Positions 22,701 through 36,552 of a DNA stretch of 64,000 nucleotides are shown here, one piece after another. This DNA comes from Lumnitzera littorea. Its lineage: Eukaryota > Streptophyta > Magnoliopsida > Myrtales > Combretaceae. How positions within the stretch are numbered: position 1 is the stretch's first letter; each line of letters begins with the position of its first letter. The position numbers and the translations under genes are program-made. The notes under the pieces were generated by a model. The model saw only the letters and a list, made by a program, of their open reading frames with translations, was not told the origin of the DNA and searched no databases. Location of the stretch: the NCBI GenBank assembly GCA_024138015.1, contig JAMXBB010000007.1, forward strand, positions 93,001,318 to 93,065,317, read 5' to 3'.

Positions 22701-24849
22701 TTCCCAAATAATCTCAATATGGATTGGACTCCTTACGATCTATCAATTGGTCTAAGGAGTCAAGTTTAAATAAATAATAAACTTATTTTAATAACTAATA
22801 TAATAATTTTTTAGCTCTCTACACTTATCAGATTGCCTAGATTAATATCTTAATATAATCATTAACTAATCAACTTTGTTAAATGGAGAGAAAAAGAATA
22901 AATGGACTTTAGTGACCTCCCTTACAATTTAATTGGAAACTTTAATAACATCATTAGTTTTTCTTAAAAAAAAAAAACGAAAAATCATGCAAAATATGAA
23001 GAAATATGTAATATTATAAGTACAAGATCTTATCAACTATGGTATGTTCTAATTATATAATTTGCCAATTAATAGTATACGTTTTCAACATTTTTATTCA
23101 CGGATACCACTTTTAATATTCTTCACTTCTCTAAGGTAAAGTTCAAGAATAAACGAAAGAGTATTGCTCTCTCTTTATAGGAAAAAAGACAATATATCAC
23201 AGAATATATATATAGCAAACTCGGATGCTCCTAGAATAAGCTAAAGTATTGTTATTACTTTTGCTACATTCACAAGAATGGAATAAATGCAATCTAGTTG
23301 ATACCACTAAACTGGTACCTAATACTTATTCCCCGAGCTTTTAGAAGGGAAGATGTCAGCCACTGAAATTTGGATGTAAACAAAAAATAATTACTCGGGA
23401 GCGAATTTCATTTATGAATATAGGTTTCGGTCCGAGGTTGCACGATATAATAATTACTAAATCACAAAGAATCAGTACTTGGAGAAAGTTCTTAACGCCA
23501 TACACGCAGTTAACATTCTTCAATTGCCTCACGATATATCATAATTTTTTTTATTGTTTTAGTATCATTCGACATCAACTTAAAATTAAATAAAAAACAT
23601 GAAACGACTAATTTTTTCGACACAAATTAGATATTATGACTTAAACGGCTTAGATCACATTGGCCATGTTAAGAGGATTAAGGAGGAAAGTTAAGGGATA
23701 AGAAAGAAATTTGGTGATATATTACATATTCACTCATTTGAATAGCTATAGGAAAATAGATGGTAAAAGAATTTAGATGGGCGTGCTAACACAAAAAAGT
23801 GATTCTTAGGCAATCAAAGAGGATGAGGAAGGAAAACTTTAATAAGATGTGAAAAGTCTATCTCAAATATGGTTGAAGGACAAAATCTATACTTACATCA
23901 CGTGGATTAGGAGAATGGTTATTCAATTCTCTTTATATTCTTTATTAAGATCTATTATAATATTTTTTTGCACAAGGGCATGGAAAATCTCATCAAGTAA
24001 CAAATTATAGCTCCTTACCTAAACCCATAAATAGCTATTTATTGTCTATTGGATCCTTCATGAATGTCCATTTTTTTGCCAACCTCATATTATACAATTT
24101 GGTGGAGAGGGAATTCGAACATGTTCGATCCTTATGAGAGAACAGTATTCATGCCAATTAAACTATAAAGATGTAGCCTTCATGGATACCTTAATCCCAC
24201 CATCACAACCCCCTTACTATTGCCAGACCACTATTGTCATTAGATTGGACCTAAGCTATATAACTACCCCACACCACTAGTGAGACCAGCAACACCTACA
24301 ATCTGCCTATTACCATGCATGACTAAGTCCATTATGTTGATTTAGTGACTCAAATTGGATATTTTCTATTTTCTAATTTGAGGGTAACGTTGTTAGTGGT
24401 TTCTTTATTTTAGGTTTACTAGTTATTGATCTCCTAGTGTTTGTACTTATGTTTGCTAGAATTGAGTCCTTAATATTCTAACTTTGTTTAAGGTTTTTAG
24501 GATTTGTTGATTGTAATCATACCCATATAAAGGCATTATGTTTATCATTGCGATATTATGTAGAAAACTATCTTAATCTCTTTAGGACTTAGATCCTTTA
24601 CTATAATTTTCTTACCCTTATCAGTAACTTGTTTTTCTTATTAAACTCTTATCTTACTTGGAACCCTAGTATGAATGAAATACATATTGCAATATACCTG
24701 GCAATCTCTTGATTAGAACTACTAAGAGATTCAAAAATTGAACTTGAAACTCCCTAGCTCTAACTAATAATTAGACCAAAGGATATTTGATCCCATCATC
24801 ATCTCAGGGTTTTTAAAGATTTGTTCTCAAATGTGCCAAGTTTTCATCT
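22701..24849. other. Non-coding stretch, no supported gene
   Basis: No open frame of note on either strand. A plus-strand TATA-like motif (catataaaggc, near 24527) could be part of another LTR, but no paired repeat or coding domain was seen. The part next to 24850 may be the untranslated end of the minus-strand gypsy relic that follows. Confidence 0.45.
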
Positions 24850-26330
24850 TTAAGAACATATGCCGAAAGATCTAATATATTATAGGTCACTAATACTTCA
24901 TAATCTCCTAGCAACTTTAGCTTGTAGGCATTATCATTAATCCAATCCAAAATCTTTAATGGTTTTATCAACTCTTTCTTGCTAGCTTATGCACTCTTTA
25001 ACTTGGAAATACCTCTTTCCTCAAATGTAGCCACTTTAATTCTCCTAGTTGAATAATCACATATTTTCATTCTTTGCTACTCGACTCCTTATACCTTTCT
25101 ATTTATTTAGTTTAATGCTCATAATTCCTCTTATGAATCTTTTGAACCTGTTTACCCTTATCACTTTCACTTAGAATGCCTCCCTTTAAAGTAGAATACA
25201 ACAACAACTCTATGGGTCATGCTTGAGTTATAACCACAAATCATCTCAAAAGGAGATCTATCAATATAACCATAATTGTTAAAATTATGAGTTAATTATA
25301 TGATTTTATAATATTATGATGTCTTTTATAGTTAAATAGATGTAAAACTATTTAGATGCAGGCTTTTGATAAAATTATATATTTTGATGTACAATTATAC
25401 AAGCATACGATTTTATACGATTCTATACGATTCTACCGATTCTATATGTTCAAAATAATAATGGAATAATGATTTTAATAATCATGAATATAACTTTAAA
25501 TTTATCTACTATATGCAAATTCCATTATTAAGAGATAAAAATCTCAATCATCGAGATTCTTTCCAACTTTAGCTCTAAGAAACACTCTTAATATCTTATT
25601 AATTACCTCAATCTATCCATATGTATACAGCAAGCTATGTGAAAAAGTAACTTGGTTCCTAATTGTCTTCACAAGCTCCTCTAAAAGAAACTAAAAAAAC
25701 TATACATATCAATCTCTAAAACAATACAATGAGGTACTTCATGAAGCCAAATAATGGCCTAAAAGATAAATTTATTAATAAAACAACATCATCGGTTTTG
25801 TGATACAATATGAAGTGGAATATTTTAGAAAACCTATCAACTAAACCATTGTGGAGTTTTTCCCACTTTAAGTATAAGGCAAGCTTTAAAAAAAAAAAAA
25901 ACCCAAGCTTGAACCAATCCACATATGTGAAGGTATAGGTAAAGACATATACAACCTACGAGCCTTCTTCTAACTCTCGGCTCTCCTACATAGGCCATAA
26001 CTTTCCAACACCTGATTCATATCTTGCCACATATTAGGTCAACATGATTGTACCTTAAGGATCTCCTTATTGTGCTATATTTTAAGTGACTAGCTAAACC
26101 TCTAGTACAGGTTTCTCTTACAAGCATCTCCTTCATATGTCTGGCAAGAGTACGTAATCTTTACAATTGAAATATTCCTAGGATACATAATATCCATCCA
26201 TATCTACTCCTTGCTCAAAGGTGAGTCTCATAGGACAAAAATGATCATTTAGCTAGGCGTTTAGTCCACTATGATACCTCAATAGGTATTTCATAAAAGG
26301 GAACTATGACTATTAATGGATTGATAAGAA
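24850..26330 (-). pseudogene. Ty3/gypsy integrase relic
   Basis: Read on the minus strand in several frames, integrase pieces appear in order. First is a zinc-finger end followed by L-Y-M-S-L-P-I-P-S (about 25920-26030), then the core with L-V-D-R-F-S-K-I-F-H-F-I and H-K-T-D-D-V-V-L-L-I-N-L (about 25730-25850). Next is D-R-S-P-F-E-M-I-C-G-Y-N (about 25230-25270), then the C-terminal I-N-D-N-A-Y-K-L-K-L-L-G and T-Y-N-I-L-D-L-S segment (about 24870-24950). Stops and frameshifts are frequent. Upstream RT and gag were not recognised, so this is a fragment. The same INDNAY motif occurs in E1/E2, but this copy is too diverged to assign to that family. Confidence 0.75.
25405..25446 (+). repeat. Short tandem repeat of a TACGATTCTA-like unit
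   Basis: Four imperfect copies of a 9-10-base unit (TACGATTTTA, TACGATTCTA, TACGATTCTA, CCGATTCTA) stand in tandem inside the integrase relic. Confidence 0.6.
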
Positions 26331-26499
26331 CAAAATGAAGCTGTAGTGGTTATCATCTAGTACTATGGGACTTATGGATGTATTATACATGTTGATTGCA
26401 ATCATCGATGGTTAATATGATGGTGAATTTTGCACAAAGCCACTTATAGTTCTCATTTTAGTTGTGATGCTCAAGTTGACCTTATGTAAACCCTACTTT

Positions 26500-29400
26500 T
26501 AGTAGGCCTAAGACTTGATTAGGAGTACCTCCCGAACGTTCCTAAAGATCAACTAAACCAAAAACTTAAGTTTATATTTAGGAACAAATTAAATTTTTAC
26601 AATTCAAAAGCCAATTGTCAATAAAACCCGAGCTTGAAGAACTGCGAGCTCTAAAGCTACTTAAAACCCTAAACCTTAAAACCATTAAGGAATTTTAACC
26701 CTAAATAATTAATCGATAATTTAATTTGAATAATTTCATTCAACTTTAGAAAATTTCACAATTCTACAAAAATCAAATCATAAATCACAAAACAATGTAA
26801 GATAAAAATCCTAAAACAATTTTCTATAAGGCTATGCCCTTATCTTCATGCATAAGCCTTACACCATAAATAAGTAGACCAACCAATCACCTTAGATAAC
26901 TTATCAATTGAGAGTTGGAATCATTTATCAATTGATAACTTATCAAAATCTAGTGATAAGACAATTTCCTTATCACCTCTTCACTTATACTACATATGGA
27001 CAAATTTTCACAAGAAATCATAAGCTTAACTTTAATAAAGGTGACAAGACCACTCCATGCCATTAAAAGACTTCCCATGGCAGATCTAAAAAGGAGAGAA
27101 GAGGGGGCCATGCATTTGTCATTCACCCATCAATCACTTCCTCTTACACATCACTATTCACCCCTTAATGCTTACATCATCAAGAGTTGCAATTGTTGAC
27201 TTTTTGTAAGCTTTAAGACAATACTTTTAAGGCATTTAAACACTCCTTCTCTCTTCATTCCAACCGGCTGCACTCCTCTCCATTTCTCTCACTTTCAAAT
27301 TCATTTTCACTTCATCTTTCTCTCTTTTGAAACAAACATAAAAAGGGGAAACAACTTTACCCCACAAAATCCATTTTCTTCCATTTTGAAAGCTTCAACT
27401 CACGGCATTTTTTTCTTTGTTCATGTGCCATTTTCTTTCATCATTTAAGATCATCTAAGACCATTAGAATCTTCCATAAACCCCTTTCCAAAAGACCAAA
27501 GAATTCGGGTTTCAAAAGGTAAGCAAAAAGGAGGAAGCAAAGTTAAAGGCTTAAGAGGAACCTTAGTGCACAACCACCAAACTTTGCGTTAAGGACGAGT
27601 AAGTGATTCTTGTGATGTGTGGATTAATATTTATGTTAGAAGACTTGGATTTCTTGAAGATATGAGTAAGGTTTGAGTTGTTATAGCACAAAAATTCGTT
27701 TTAAGAAACAAACCCTAAAACCATTACATGAAGTTGAAATATGAGCATGTAAAGTTGGTGTTTTGTATGGACATTTGTTTAATGCTTTGAATGGAAGATT
27801 TTAAGCTAAGGAAATCTTGAAATGAGAACTTTGATGAAGGGTAAGCATGCTGGACGTGAAGGTTCCATGATCATTTGAATGTTGATTTTGTTTCCATTTA
27901 GTTAAACATGCTCAAAACTAGACTTAAGTTAAGGAAAAATCCATCACATGAAGTTTTATGAAGAAATCAACTTTGTATGACATGAGCTATGATATGGAGG
28001 TTTTATGAAGTATTAGATCTTTTATTTCTTTATGTGGAGCATGAGTTAAAGGATCATTTGATGGAAGGAAACTTAAGTTAAGATTTATACACAAGTAGTT
28101 AAGTGCATAATCTATCACCTACACTTAAGGAAATGATGAAACAAGTTGAAAAACCAAGTAAGGACCCCTTAGGAACAACATGAACAGATCTGGAACATGG
28201 GTAAATGAGGCCTAAAAATATGATAAAAGTGAAAGAACAAAGTGAAAGGATTAACCAAAGCAAGTATGATTAGCATACAAAGCCTAAAACTCAAAACCGG
28301 GCCTAAAACTCTCAAAACAAGCTTAGAACATTAAGATGGGCCTTCAACAAAAATCTGACCAGCAACTTAAAGTACCAAGAGAAGTTGTTTTGAAGCTCAT
28401 AAGAAATCCACCTAAGGCCCCATAAGCCCACCAAAGTCATTAACTTTAGTTTGAACCAAAAACAAGCCCATTTGACAACTTAAGCCCACTAAAAGGCCCA
28501 AGAAATGGTTGTTAGCTTTAGGAATATAAATCAAAGTTGTAAATCTGATCTTAAGGAGTATTTTGAGCTTAGGATAAAATCTAAAGACCAAGCCCAAAGA
28601 ATTTCTTAAGTTATTAAAAAGCCCAATTACCAAACAAGGCCCAAAAACACTCCAACACATGAGGAACGCTACTGTTCTGACCCATGGATAGAATTGTATA
28701 CCTCATTTCGAAAATCTAACCTTACCACATTAAAGTACACTCGAAAACGATGAAGATTGATTATAAGATCATAAAAATCGGATTTAAAATGAAAAAGTTA
28801 TACGCGATTGAACTTTAGGTAAAAACCGGGAAAAATTTCAAAAACTAGTCAAGAGTATAACTTAAAGAAAACTTACATAGTTTCTTAAGTTTGTTTCAAT
28901 TCCTTATAAAAATTATTTCAATGACCAGGGGACATTGTTTACGGAGAGGACTTGCCTCCGGATTATTTTGACTGACCCACATGGCAGAGTGAGTAAATTC
29001 CCGATGACTCTTTACTTGATTGTGCTTGTAGAAATAGATACACCTAAACTTATATATATGAATTTGGATGCTTGTGGGATATGAGAGATGCATGTGTATG
29101 AATTTGTGGATGAATGTGATGACTTGTTAATTATATATAATAATGGGAATTGTTTGTATGAATATCTACATGTGAATTGTATGGAATGAAACTGGTTGAT
29201 CACCCTAAAAATCAAGTTAATTGCTTATATGATTAAGAACTCAAAATGAATCATGCATTCCCCATATTGCATACGGATAACACCGACTGCCGCTTCACAC
29301 AGAAGATGGGAAGGGACTCACAGGAATACGAGTTTCCTGCAGGATTGGGCACTAGCTACGCCAGCTTATATATTGAGTCTCTGTCTTAAGCTGATGGGCT

Positions 29401-29543
29401 TACTAGGCGTCGGGAGACGCCAACCGTCGGCGAGGGGCCGAGTCTTGCGGCTTCTGCTTAGGGCGTGTGTTTGTGGACTGCGGGGGCCACCACACCGCTA
29501 GACTTGGGATTTTCAAAGATACGATTTGATTTTAGTAAATGAA

Positions 29544-29580
<37 letters not shown>

Positions 29581-30280
29581 GAGTCTTGTTTTGGTATGAG
29601 CACGATGGTGCAAATGAAATAAAACCCAAGGTCTAGAACCCGGATTTTGGTTTGGGTCGGTTAATTATCTCCAAACCCCGACTTCAGGGGGCATAATTCT
29701 GAGTCGTATGCGGTTCCTAGGTCACTGCATGCGTTGTTTGGCATACTGGTTGTTCATGCATTCATATGATTGTGCTTATAATAAATTTTTGCTATGTGGT
29801 ACTGATGAGGGCATTTATCTCACTAAGCGTAAGTTTACTCCCCTATAGATTTTTGTTGGTGCAGGAGAACCTCTTCGTCGATCCGGGCCGAGGCATGCCC
29901 GTGGTAAGTCTCGAGTAGAGACGGGTTGGAGCGATCAGAGAGCGAAGAGGATATTTTGTAATAGATTATAGATATTTAGATACTTTTATGTATTTATGCA
30001 TAACTTAGATTTTATGCAGTTCCGTTATGAACTGCATTTGTTTGTAATATTATTTTAGTGTGGGTCTCACGAGCCCACACAATTAGTTAACTTATAACAT
30101 AAAAGAAATTTTAATTTAATTTGCTCTATATTACTAGTCTATGGGCCTAGTAGTAACATAGAGTGGAAGGAGCCTTGTGTGTCGTATGAAAGGCCTATGA
30201 TCAGCAAGGGAGTTGATAATAGACCTTTATACGGTACACGGCGACCTATCACGACAACGATACTGTTGGGTCGTTATACC
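26500..30280 (+). repeat. Long-LTR-like non-coding block, plus strand
   Basis: About 3.7 kb without coding capacity. Toward its right end it has a GC-rich patch (29395-29500), the motif GTTTACTCCCCTATAG..TTGGTGCAGG (29832-29864), two perfect hairpins (30014-30037 and 30058-30080), and an end reading GTTGGGTCGTTATA (about 30278). The shared motif and end resemble those of the minus-strand block at 19590-22700. The likeliest reading is a lone long LTR of a Ty3/gypsy element. The left boundary is a guess, since no clear TG start with a matching duplication was found. Confidence 0.35.
29545..29577. repeat. (TA)n microsatellite
   Basis: An uninterrupted TA dinucleotide run of about 33 bases. Confidence 0.95.
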
Positions 30281-31301
30281 TTATCAATCCTTGATTACTT
30301 ATTGTAATAGGATTTAGGACTCCTTGTTTTGCTACCTTGTAGAGGAGTTATTGATTGCTCTAATTTCCAAGACATTGGAAATCTGGTACTTGCTTACACC
30401 TAAAATTGTATCTCAATAGACCTTGGTTGTTGTATTAGATTATAGGCATGTGTATGAGTGGCGTTGTGTATGATTGTATGAGTATTATGCTACAAAGTTC
30501 CTTATTAGTTACTCTCTTCTTACTATTTGCAAGTGAAAATTTCTATATTGATGTTTATAATGATGACCTATGCATTAGGAATGTGAACAATGAGGGTAAC
30601 TACATTGAGTATGAGTAGTTGCTTCCATGATACATGGCATAGTTAGATAACCTTAATGGACTACAAAGTTTACCTCCACTTTCAAACAATTCGAATTTGA
30701 TTACTTTTAAGACATTGTTTACTTTAATACTTATTTGAGTTGCCAAGCTTTCGGATTTTAGCTTTTAAGACATTTTATTTTTTAGGCCACTATTGTACAT
30801 TTACTTTTATAGACATTTTGTAGACTTTTACATATTATAATAAGGACATTATTTAGTATAATGTGTTTGTCAAAATCAAAATTAATAATGTTTTCACAAA
30901 TGAAAATCGAACAAGGATAACCAAATAAACAATCAACCAAAAGTTTGTAAAAAACTAATGAAATATTTTATTTAACTAAGATACGTGGTGGGTTGTTACT
31001 GCTTTACATGTTTCAATGCTTGATAAATATGCCTATAAAAAGTATAGTTGTTGTTTGAATATTATGCTGAAAACTATCATATCCTCTTTAGTTTTGACTT
31101 ACATAATCTTTTTAGCTTATATTACGACCTTCTTTAAGCTCTTAATTTTCTTCTTCTTTCAATTGAATGTTAATATTGTACAATTTATGTTGTAGGCTTG
31201 TTTAAACCCAATATAGTAGATTGCCAATAACTAAATTAAACCACATGTACAAATCAAATTGGTAAACCATATCCTTAGACCATTAGATACATTTATGCTC
31301 A
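30281..31301. other. Non-coding stretch between repeats
   Basis: AT-rich, no open frame with a recognisable domain on either strand. It ends at the target duplication of element E1. Confidence 0.55.
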
Positions 31302-31306
31302 ATTGA

Positions 31307-32142
31307 TGTTGTGAATTGTGACCAAGAATAGACAAAGCCAGTTGCTGAATGGGTCTAAGCTTGCAAAAAGCTTGAAAAGGGTTAATGGAAAAGTATGAAA
31401 GGGTAAAAATAATGAATGAAACAGTAAGTAAAACTTACAAACAGCTTCAGAGGATATGATACACCAATGGAACTTCCGAGGACTTACGACACAATTTAAT
31501 ATAACGCACGAATTGATCCAATACGGTTACTCGCCACCTAATCTTGTTTAAGAAAAAGGATAAGAGTGATGCCGAAAGTAAACAAATAATGTTTACGCAA
31601 GGAAAAAAAATACTCAAAAGTGTATTAACGATGATTCTCCTCTTCGTCACAAGTACAAGGGTATTTATAACCATAAGTTAGGACAAAAAGGGCATTTCCT
31701 AAGTGAGTAATGTATAAGATACAAAAGGGTAAAAATGAGTACAAAAAAAAAACAATCATTGGTGTAATGGATTTTGTACATGATACTGTACATGTGGTGA
31801 TGTTACATTGGCAAGGTTGTTAGAAGATACAGACAAAAAAAAAAAAGTACAAACAGATGGCTTGTTCGAGTAGAGATGGCTTAGTTAGTCCGGAGTCTCT
31901 CTTTCTCGGCTTCTCGATAAGGATAACGCCGAATAATTGCTCGGCTCAAGCACTAGTGAGTAATCTTTAATTTGACACACTATGGAAAGATGGGTAATCA
32001 TATGGCTTGGCATGAAGGGTGACTTAGTAAGGAAGTATTCGGCCTTAATAAGGGTCGGTTGGAACAGAAGGATTTGTTGTACCAGTTCCTTTAGTCTTGA
32101 GCTTGGCTACGGGTCAGAGGTCTAATAGCTTCATTCCCATCA
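31307..32142 (-). repeat. E1 3' LTR
   Basis: 836 bp, starting TGATGGGAATGAAG on the minus strand after CCGAAGGGAA (polypurine-like) and ending CAATTCACAACA. The TATA box is at 31662-31669. It aligns over its length with 36719-37582, with frequent substitutions. Confidence 0.93.
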
Positions 32143-35100
32143 TTCCCTTCGGGTTGTTTTGGATTTAGGATCAAATCCGAATGGTGTTTGGTTAATTTTT
32201 CATCAGGATGATACGAACTAAGGTTAGTAATATTGAAGGTATCAGAAACCCTAAAGTCCTTAGGCAATTCCAGTCTGTAGGCATTATCATTGATCTTTTG
32301 GAAGATTCTGAAAGGTACTTCCGCTCTTGCAGATAATTTGTTCCTCCTCTTGTTCGTGAACCATTCCTTTTTAAGGTATAGCTACACCAAGTCTCCTGGT
32401 TGAAATTGTTTAGCTGTTCTACTCTTGGTCTTTTCTCACATTCTTTTAGCAGCTTAATCGATGTGCCAAGTGACGTTGTCATAAATATGCTGAAGAGATT
32501 GTACTTTGACTGATGCATTAAGGTCCTTTTGCACGGATAAAAGTACAGGGGCATGGTTAAGGGGCAACTCGGGATCGAACTCATAGACCAACTCGAAGGG
32601 AGTCTACTTAGTGGCGTCTTGCCTACTGCAACTCGGAGCAATGACCCTAAAGTACGATTAACTAACTCTATTTGGCTGTCAGTTTGAGAGTGACATGAGG
32701 TACTAAAGAGTAATTTGGTTCCTAGCCAACACCACAAGGTTCTCCAGAAGTGGCTTAAGAACTTCGGGTCTTTGTTTAAGATTAAACTTCTTGGCATGCC
32801 GTATATCTATACAATCTCCTACAAGAAGAGAGAAGTAATAGCCGAGGCATCGTTAGTTTTCATGTAGGCCATGAAGTGTGCCATCTTACTAAACCTATCT
32901 ACAATGACCATTACAGAATCTTTGCCTCGGGCAATTCACGGTAATCTGAGAACAAAGTCCATGCTTAATTCAATCTACTACCTTATTGGAACAGGTAAGG
33001 GCATTGCTTTCCCTTACTCGGCTTAGCACTTAGCTTTCTTGCATACGACATAACTTTCGATAACTCAGTGCACATCTTTCATCATTCTCGGCCAAAAGAA
33101 TCGGCTATTTATCAGTTTATAAGTCCTCCTTTCCCCAAAATATCCGAAGAGACCTCTACTGTAGGTTTCCTTGACTAGTAGCTCTCTCAATGAACAAATC
33201 GGCATACATAATTTTCCGTCTCGGAACAAGTAGCCATCCTCCATGTGATACTCATCCACTATCTTCCCATAAATGCATCACGAAATTATGGGTCCAAAGT
33301 GTGAATCTTCAAAATACTATTCTTTTATACTTGCAAACCTAAATAGTCCAGTCTGTAGTTTTGATAAAAGTGCATATCTCCTTAAAATAGCATCTACAAC
33401 TACATTACTCTTTCCTTGCTTGTACTTTATTACAAAATTGAATCCTTTAAGGAATTCAACCCATCTCGCCTGCTGCTTCGATAACTTGGTCTGACTTCGG
33501 AGGTACCTCAACAATTCATGGTCAATATATATGACAAATTCTCTTAGTAATAAATAATGTTGCTATACTTGTAGTACTCGAATCAATACCAAAAGTTCCT
33601 TATCATACACAGAGTAGTTCAGCTACGGTCCTTAGAGCTTCTCATTGTAGAAAACAATTAGTCAGGCTTTCTACATTAGGACAGCGCCTATTCCAACGCC
33701 TAATGCATCACAGTCCAGCTCAAAGATCTTCTTGAAGTCAAGCAGAAATAACATCGGGGCGAAGGTTAATCTTTCTTTTACCTCGACAAAACTCTTTTCC
33801 TCCTTTTCTGCCCATTAGAAGTCGATGTTCTTCTTTGTTAACTTAGTGAGTAGTACGGCGAAGGTATTGAAATTCTTGATAAACCTTCTATAAAATGAAG
33901 CCAGTCCATGGAAACTTCTCACATCGACACAAGTCATTAGAGTCAGCCACTCAACAATTGCTTAAATCTTTTCTTCATCGACTCATAAGTTTCCTCCACT
34001 GACTACATAGCCCAAGAATACCACTTCCTCTTCGCAAAAGCAACATTTCTTTAGATTGACAAATAGTCTCTCGATACAGAGGATATCCAAGACTGCTTGG
34101 AGATGTTCATAGTGACTCGGCATGTCAGCACTATAGACCAGGATGTCATCAAACTACATTATGATACACTTCCCTATAAGATGTCTTAGCTTAAGGTTCA
34201 TTAGCCTCATGAAAGTGCTTGGGGCATTTGACAAGCTAAAGGGTATGACCATCCATTTGAAAAGTCCATGTCGAGTCTTGAATGTAGTCTTCCATTCGTC
34301 TCCTAGCCTTGTGTGAATTTGATGGTAGTCAAATTTAAGATCAATCTTACTGAAAATCTTGTCTTTACTAAGTTCATCCAATATGTCTTTTAGCCTCGAG
34401 ATTGGATACCTATATTTGATTGTGATTTTGTTCACAGCTAAGCTATCTATAGACATTTGTTAGGTTCCATCATTTTTCGACACTAGAAGCGTAGGCATAA
34501 CACAAGGGCTAAGACTTTCTCTTACATAGCTTTTCTGCAACAACTCATTGACTTGATGTTGGAGCTTAAAAGCCTGCTCAAGATTCATCCGATAAGCTAG
34601 CTTATTTGACAATGCAGTGCCGGGTACTAAGTCAATGTAGTACTCTATGTTTCGAGTTGGGAGTAACCCCTTAGGTAACTGATCTTAGAACAAGTCGACA
34701 TATTCATCTAATAACTTCTTGATCTCTTTGGGTAAGTCATCCCGCTCTTTCATTTCTAATAGTCGCTTGACTAACAAAAGGGTCGGCTCATTAGCATTGA
34801 TGGCCTCTCGAAGCTCGGCTCTACTCATCACCAGAGTCTTCTTCGATCTATGAGCAAGTTTCGTCTATAACTTATTAACTTCTCTCAGAGACATCGGATT
34901 TAGCGTGATCTTCTGGTCATCCTTCTCGAACATATACGCGTTCTTGTAGCCATCATGTATAACTCTCCTATTAAATAACCACGGTCTACCCAATAACACA
35001 AGGGAAGCATACATGGGTAGTACGTCGCAAAGAATCTGGTCAAAGTAATTCCCTATAATGATTGGTAGTAATATTTGCTGAGTGACATATAATACTCCTT

Positions 35101-35480
35101 TTTTCACTCAACTAGTGTAACTTGTATAGCTTTGGATGTACAACAGTCAGCAACTTCAGTTTTGAAACAAGATCTGTTGATGCTACATTAATGTAGCTTC
35201 TACTATCTACAATGAGGGTGCTCACCTGATCATTCACCTTATAAGTAGCATAGAACAAATTCTCTCTCTGCTCCTCCTTTCACGAAGGTTCTACATTCAT
35301 AATGTGTCGAATAACCATAAGTAGTAGATCTAAGTCTTTAGGAAACACATCCTCCTCAATCAACTCTTTCTCGGCACTTTCTTTCTCGGTAGGAACCTCC
35401 TCTTCCTTGGGTTCCTCATCTATACTTTCTACTTCTAGCTTTAGGATGTCTCCCTTGATCACCATCATTTGTCAATTCGA
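32143..35480 (-). pseudogene. E1 pol (PR-RT-RNaseH-INT)
   Basis: Protease lies at about 35260-34880 with V-D-S-R-S in place of a D-S/T-G motif, then L-G-R-P-W-L-F-N. RT spans about 34560-33950 with K-I-D-L-K-F-D-Y-H-Q-I. Its catalytic box is stop-F-D-D at 34156-34145, so both Asp codons are kept and Tyr is lost. RNase H lies at about 33800-33330. Integrase spans about 33260-32200, with H-F-W-R-T-L-W and Q-T-D-S-Q-I-E-L-V-N-R-T; the final Glu is kept. The frame is broken by several stops and at least one frameshift in the integrase C-terminal part. At its 3' end the frame approaches the 3' LTR. Confidence 0.9.
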
Positions 35481-36552
35481 GCATTGAGCAACCATGTATT
35501 TGAACCCTTAGCACTTGAAGCACTTGATCTAGCTTGTTTTCCTACCATACCCTTGCCCTTTCTCATAAGTTCAGGTCGGCACTTCACCATTAGTTTAGCC
35601 TTTCTACTTGACTCTTACATTAACTTTTCTGCTCTGCTCAATACTCGACAGAGTTTAGTGACTTACCTGTCCAAGTTGGCTAGTCAGCATCCTCATCGGT
35701 ACTCGGCTCCTTCTTTACTCTCTACTTGCTAGGCAATTTTAATAGCTTCATTCATTGTGTCAAATCGTTGGAGCTCTATAACGTCTCGAATGTCTCCTCT
35801 TAAGCTAGTAATGAATCTTAAATCTGTTCGAACTGGTGGTTCCTTCACTTCGTAATAGATCATGACCATTTGAAATTGTTGAATATACTCGTCAATAGTT
35901 CGATCTCCTTGTCTCAGCTCCTGAAGTTGAGTGAAAATATCTTAAAGATAAGTTTCCAATACGAACCTGTTTCTGTGCACTCTTTTCATCTCGGGCTAAG
36001 TGTTAATCTCTTAGTATCCCTCTCATCTTCTTATGACTTGAAAATTCTTCCACCATATGACGACATATTCGGAAAACTCAATAGTAGTAGTTCTCACCTT
36101 CTCATAATTCTCATATTGATAGTAATCAAACATATACTCCACCTTCTCTTTCCTCTCTAGATACTCATTAGCATTTCTAGATTTATTGAAACTTAGAATC
36201 CGAAGCTTCATATGGTTAGATGCTTTGGGGATTCGTACATACTTTTCTTTAAAATACTCTTCTTCTTCTTCATTAAGCTCTCTCAAGTCTATCCTTTGCA
36301 TTACTCGTCCACCAACTCCTCTACCTCAAATGGGTTGAGCTGGGTTCTAACCTCTAACAGGTTAAGAGTGTTTTGTGCAGCTTCGGTAAGTCAATAAGAC
36401 AGCGCATGAATAGTTTGGGTCAGATTTATTAAGAGGTTAGCTACCTCATCAAGTTTCTCATCAGTACTTTTGGGAGTTCCATAGGACTGTTGTCCATGGT
36501 AAACAATTCCATTATCATTGCTAGTACTAACATTCATACTTAGGTCTATCAT
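35481..36552 (-). pseudogene. E1 gag
   Basis: The likely ATG is at 36552-36550 (M-I-D-L-S-M-N-V). A capsid region follows (about 36300-35700), aligning with E2 gag, for example M-K-L-R-I-L-S-F-N and V-I-W-W-K-N-F-Q. The zinc knuckle is at 35522-35481. It reads C-F-K-C then a stop where E2 has Gln, and Tyr where E2 has the zinc-binding His, so it could not work. A Glu-rich segment follows toward the protease. Confidence 0.85.

Noticed and set aside
29253..29501. 82-codon open frame in the GC-rich patch as a protein gene
   Set aside because: Arg/Leu-rich translation with no recognisable motif. GC-rich patches rarely meet stop codons, so the frame is expected by chance.
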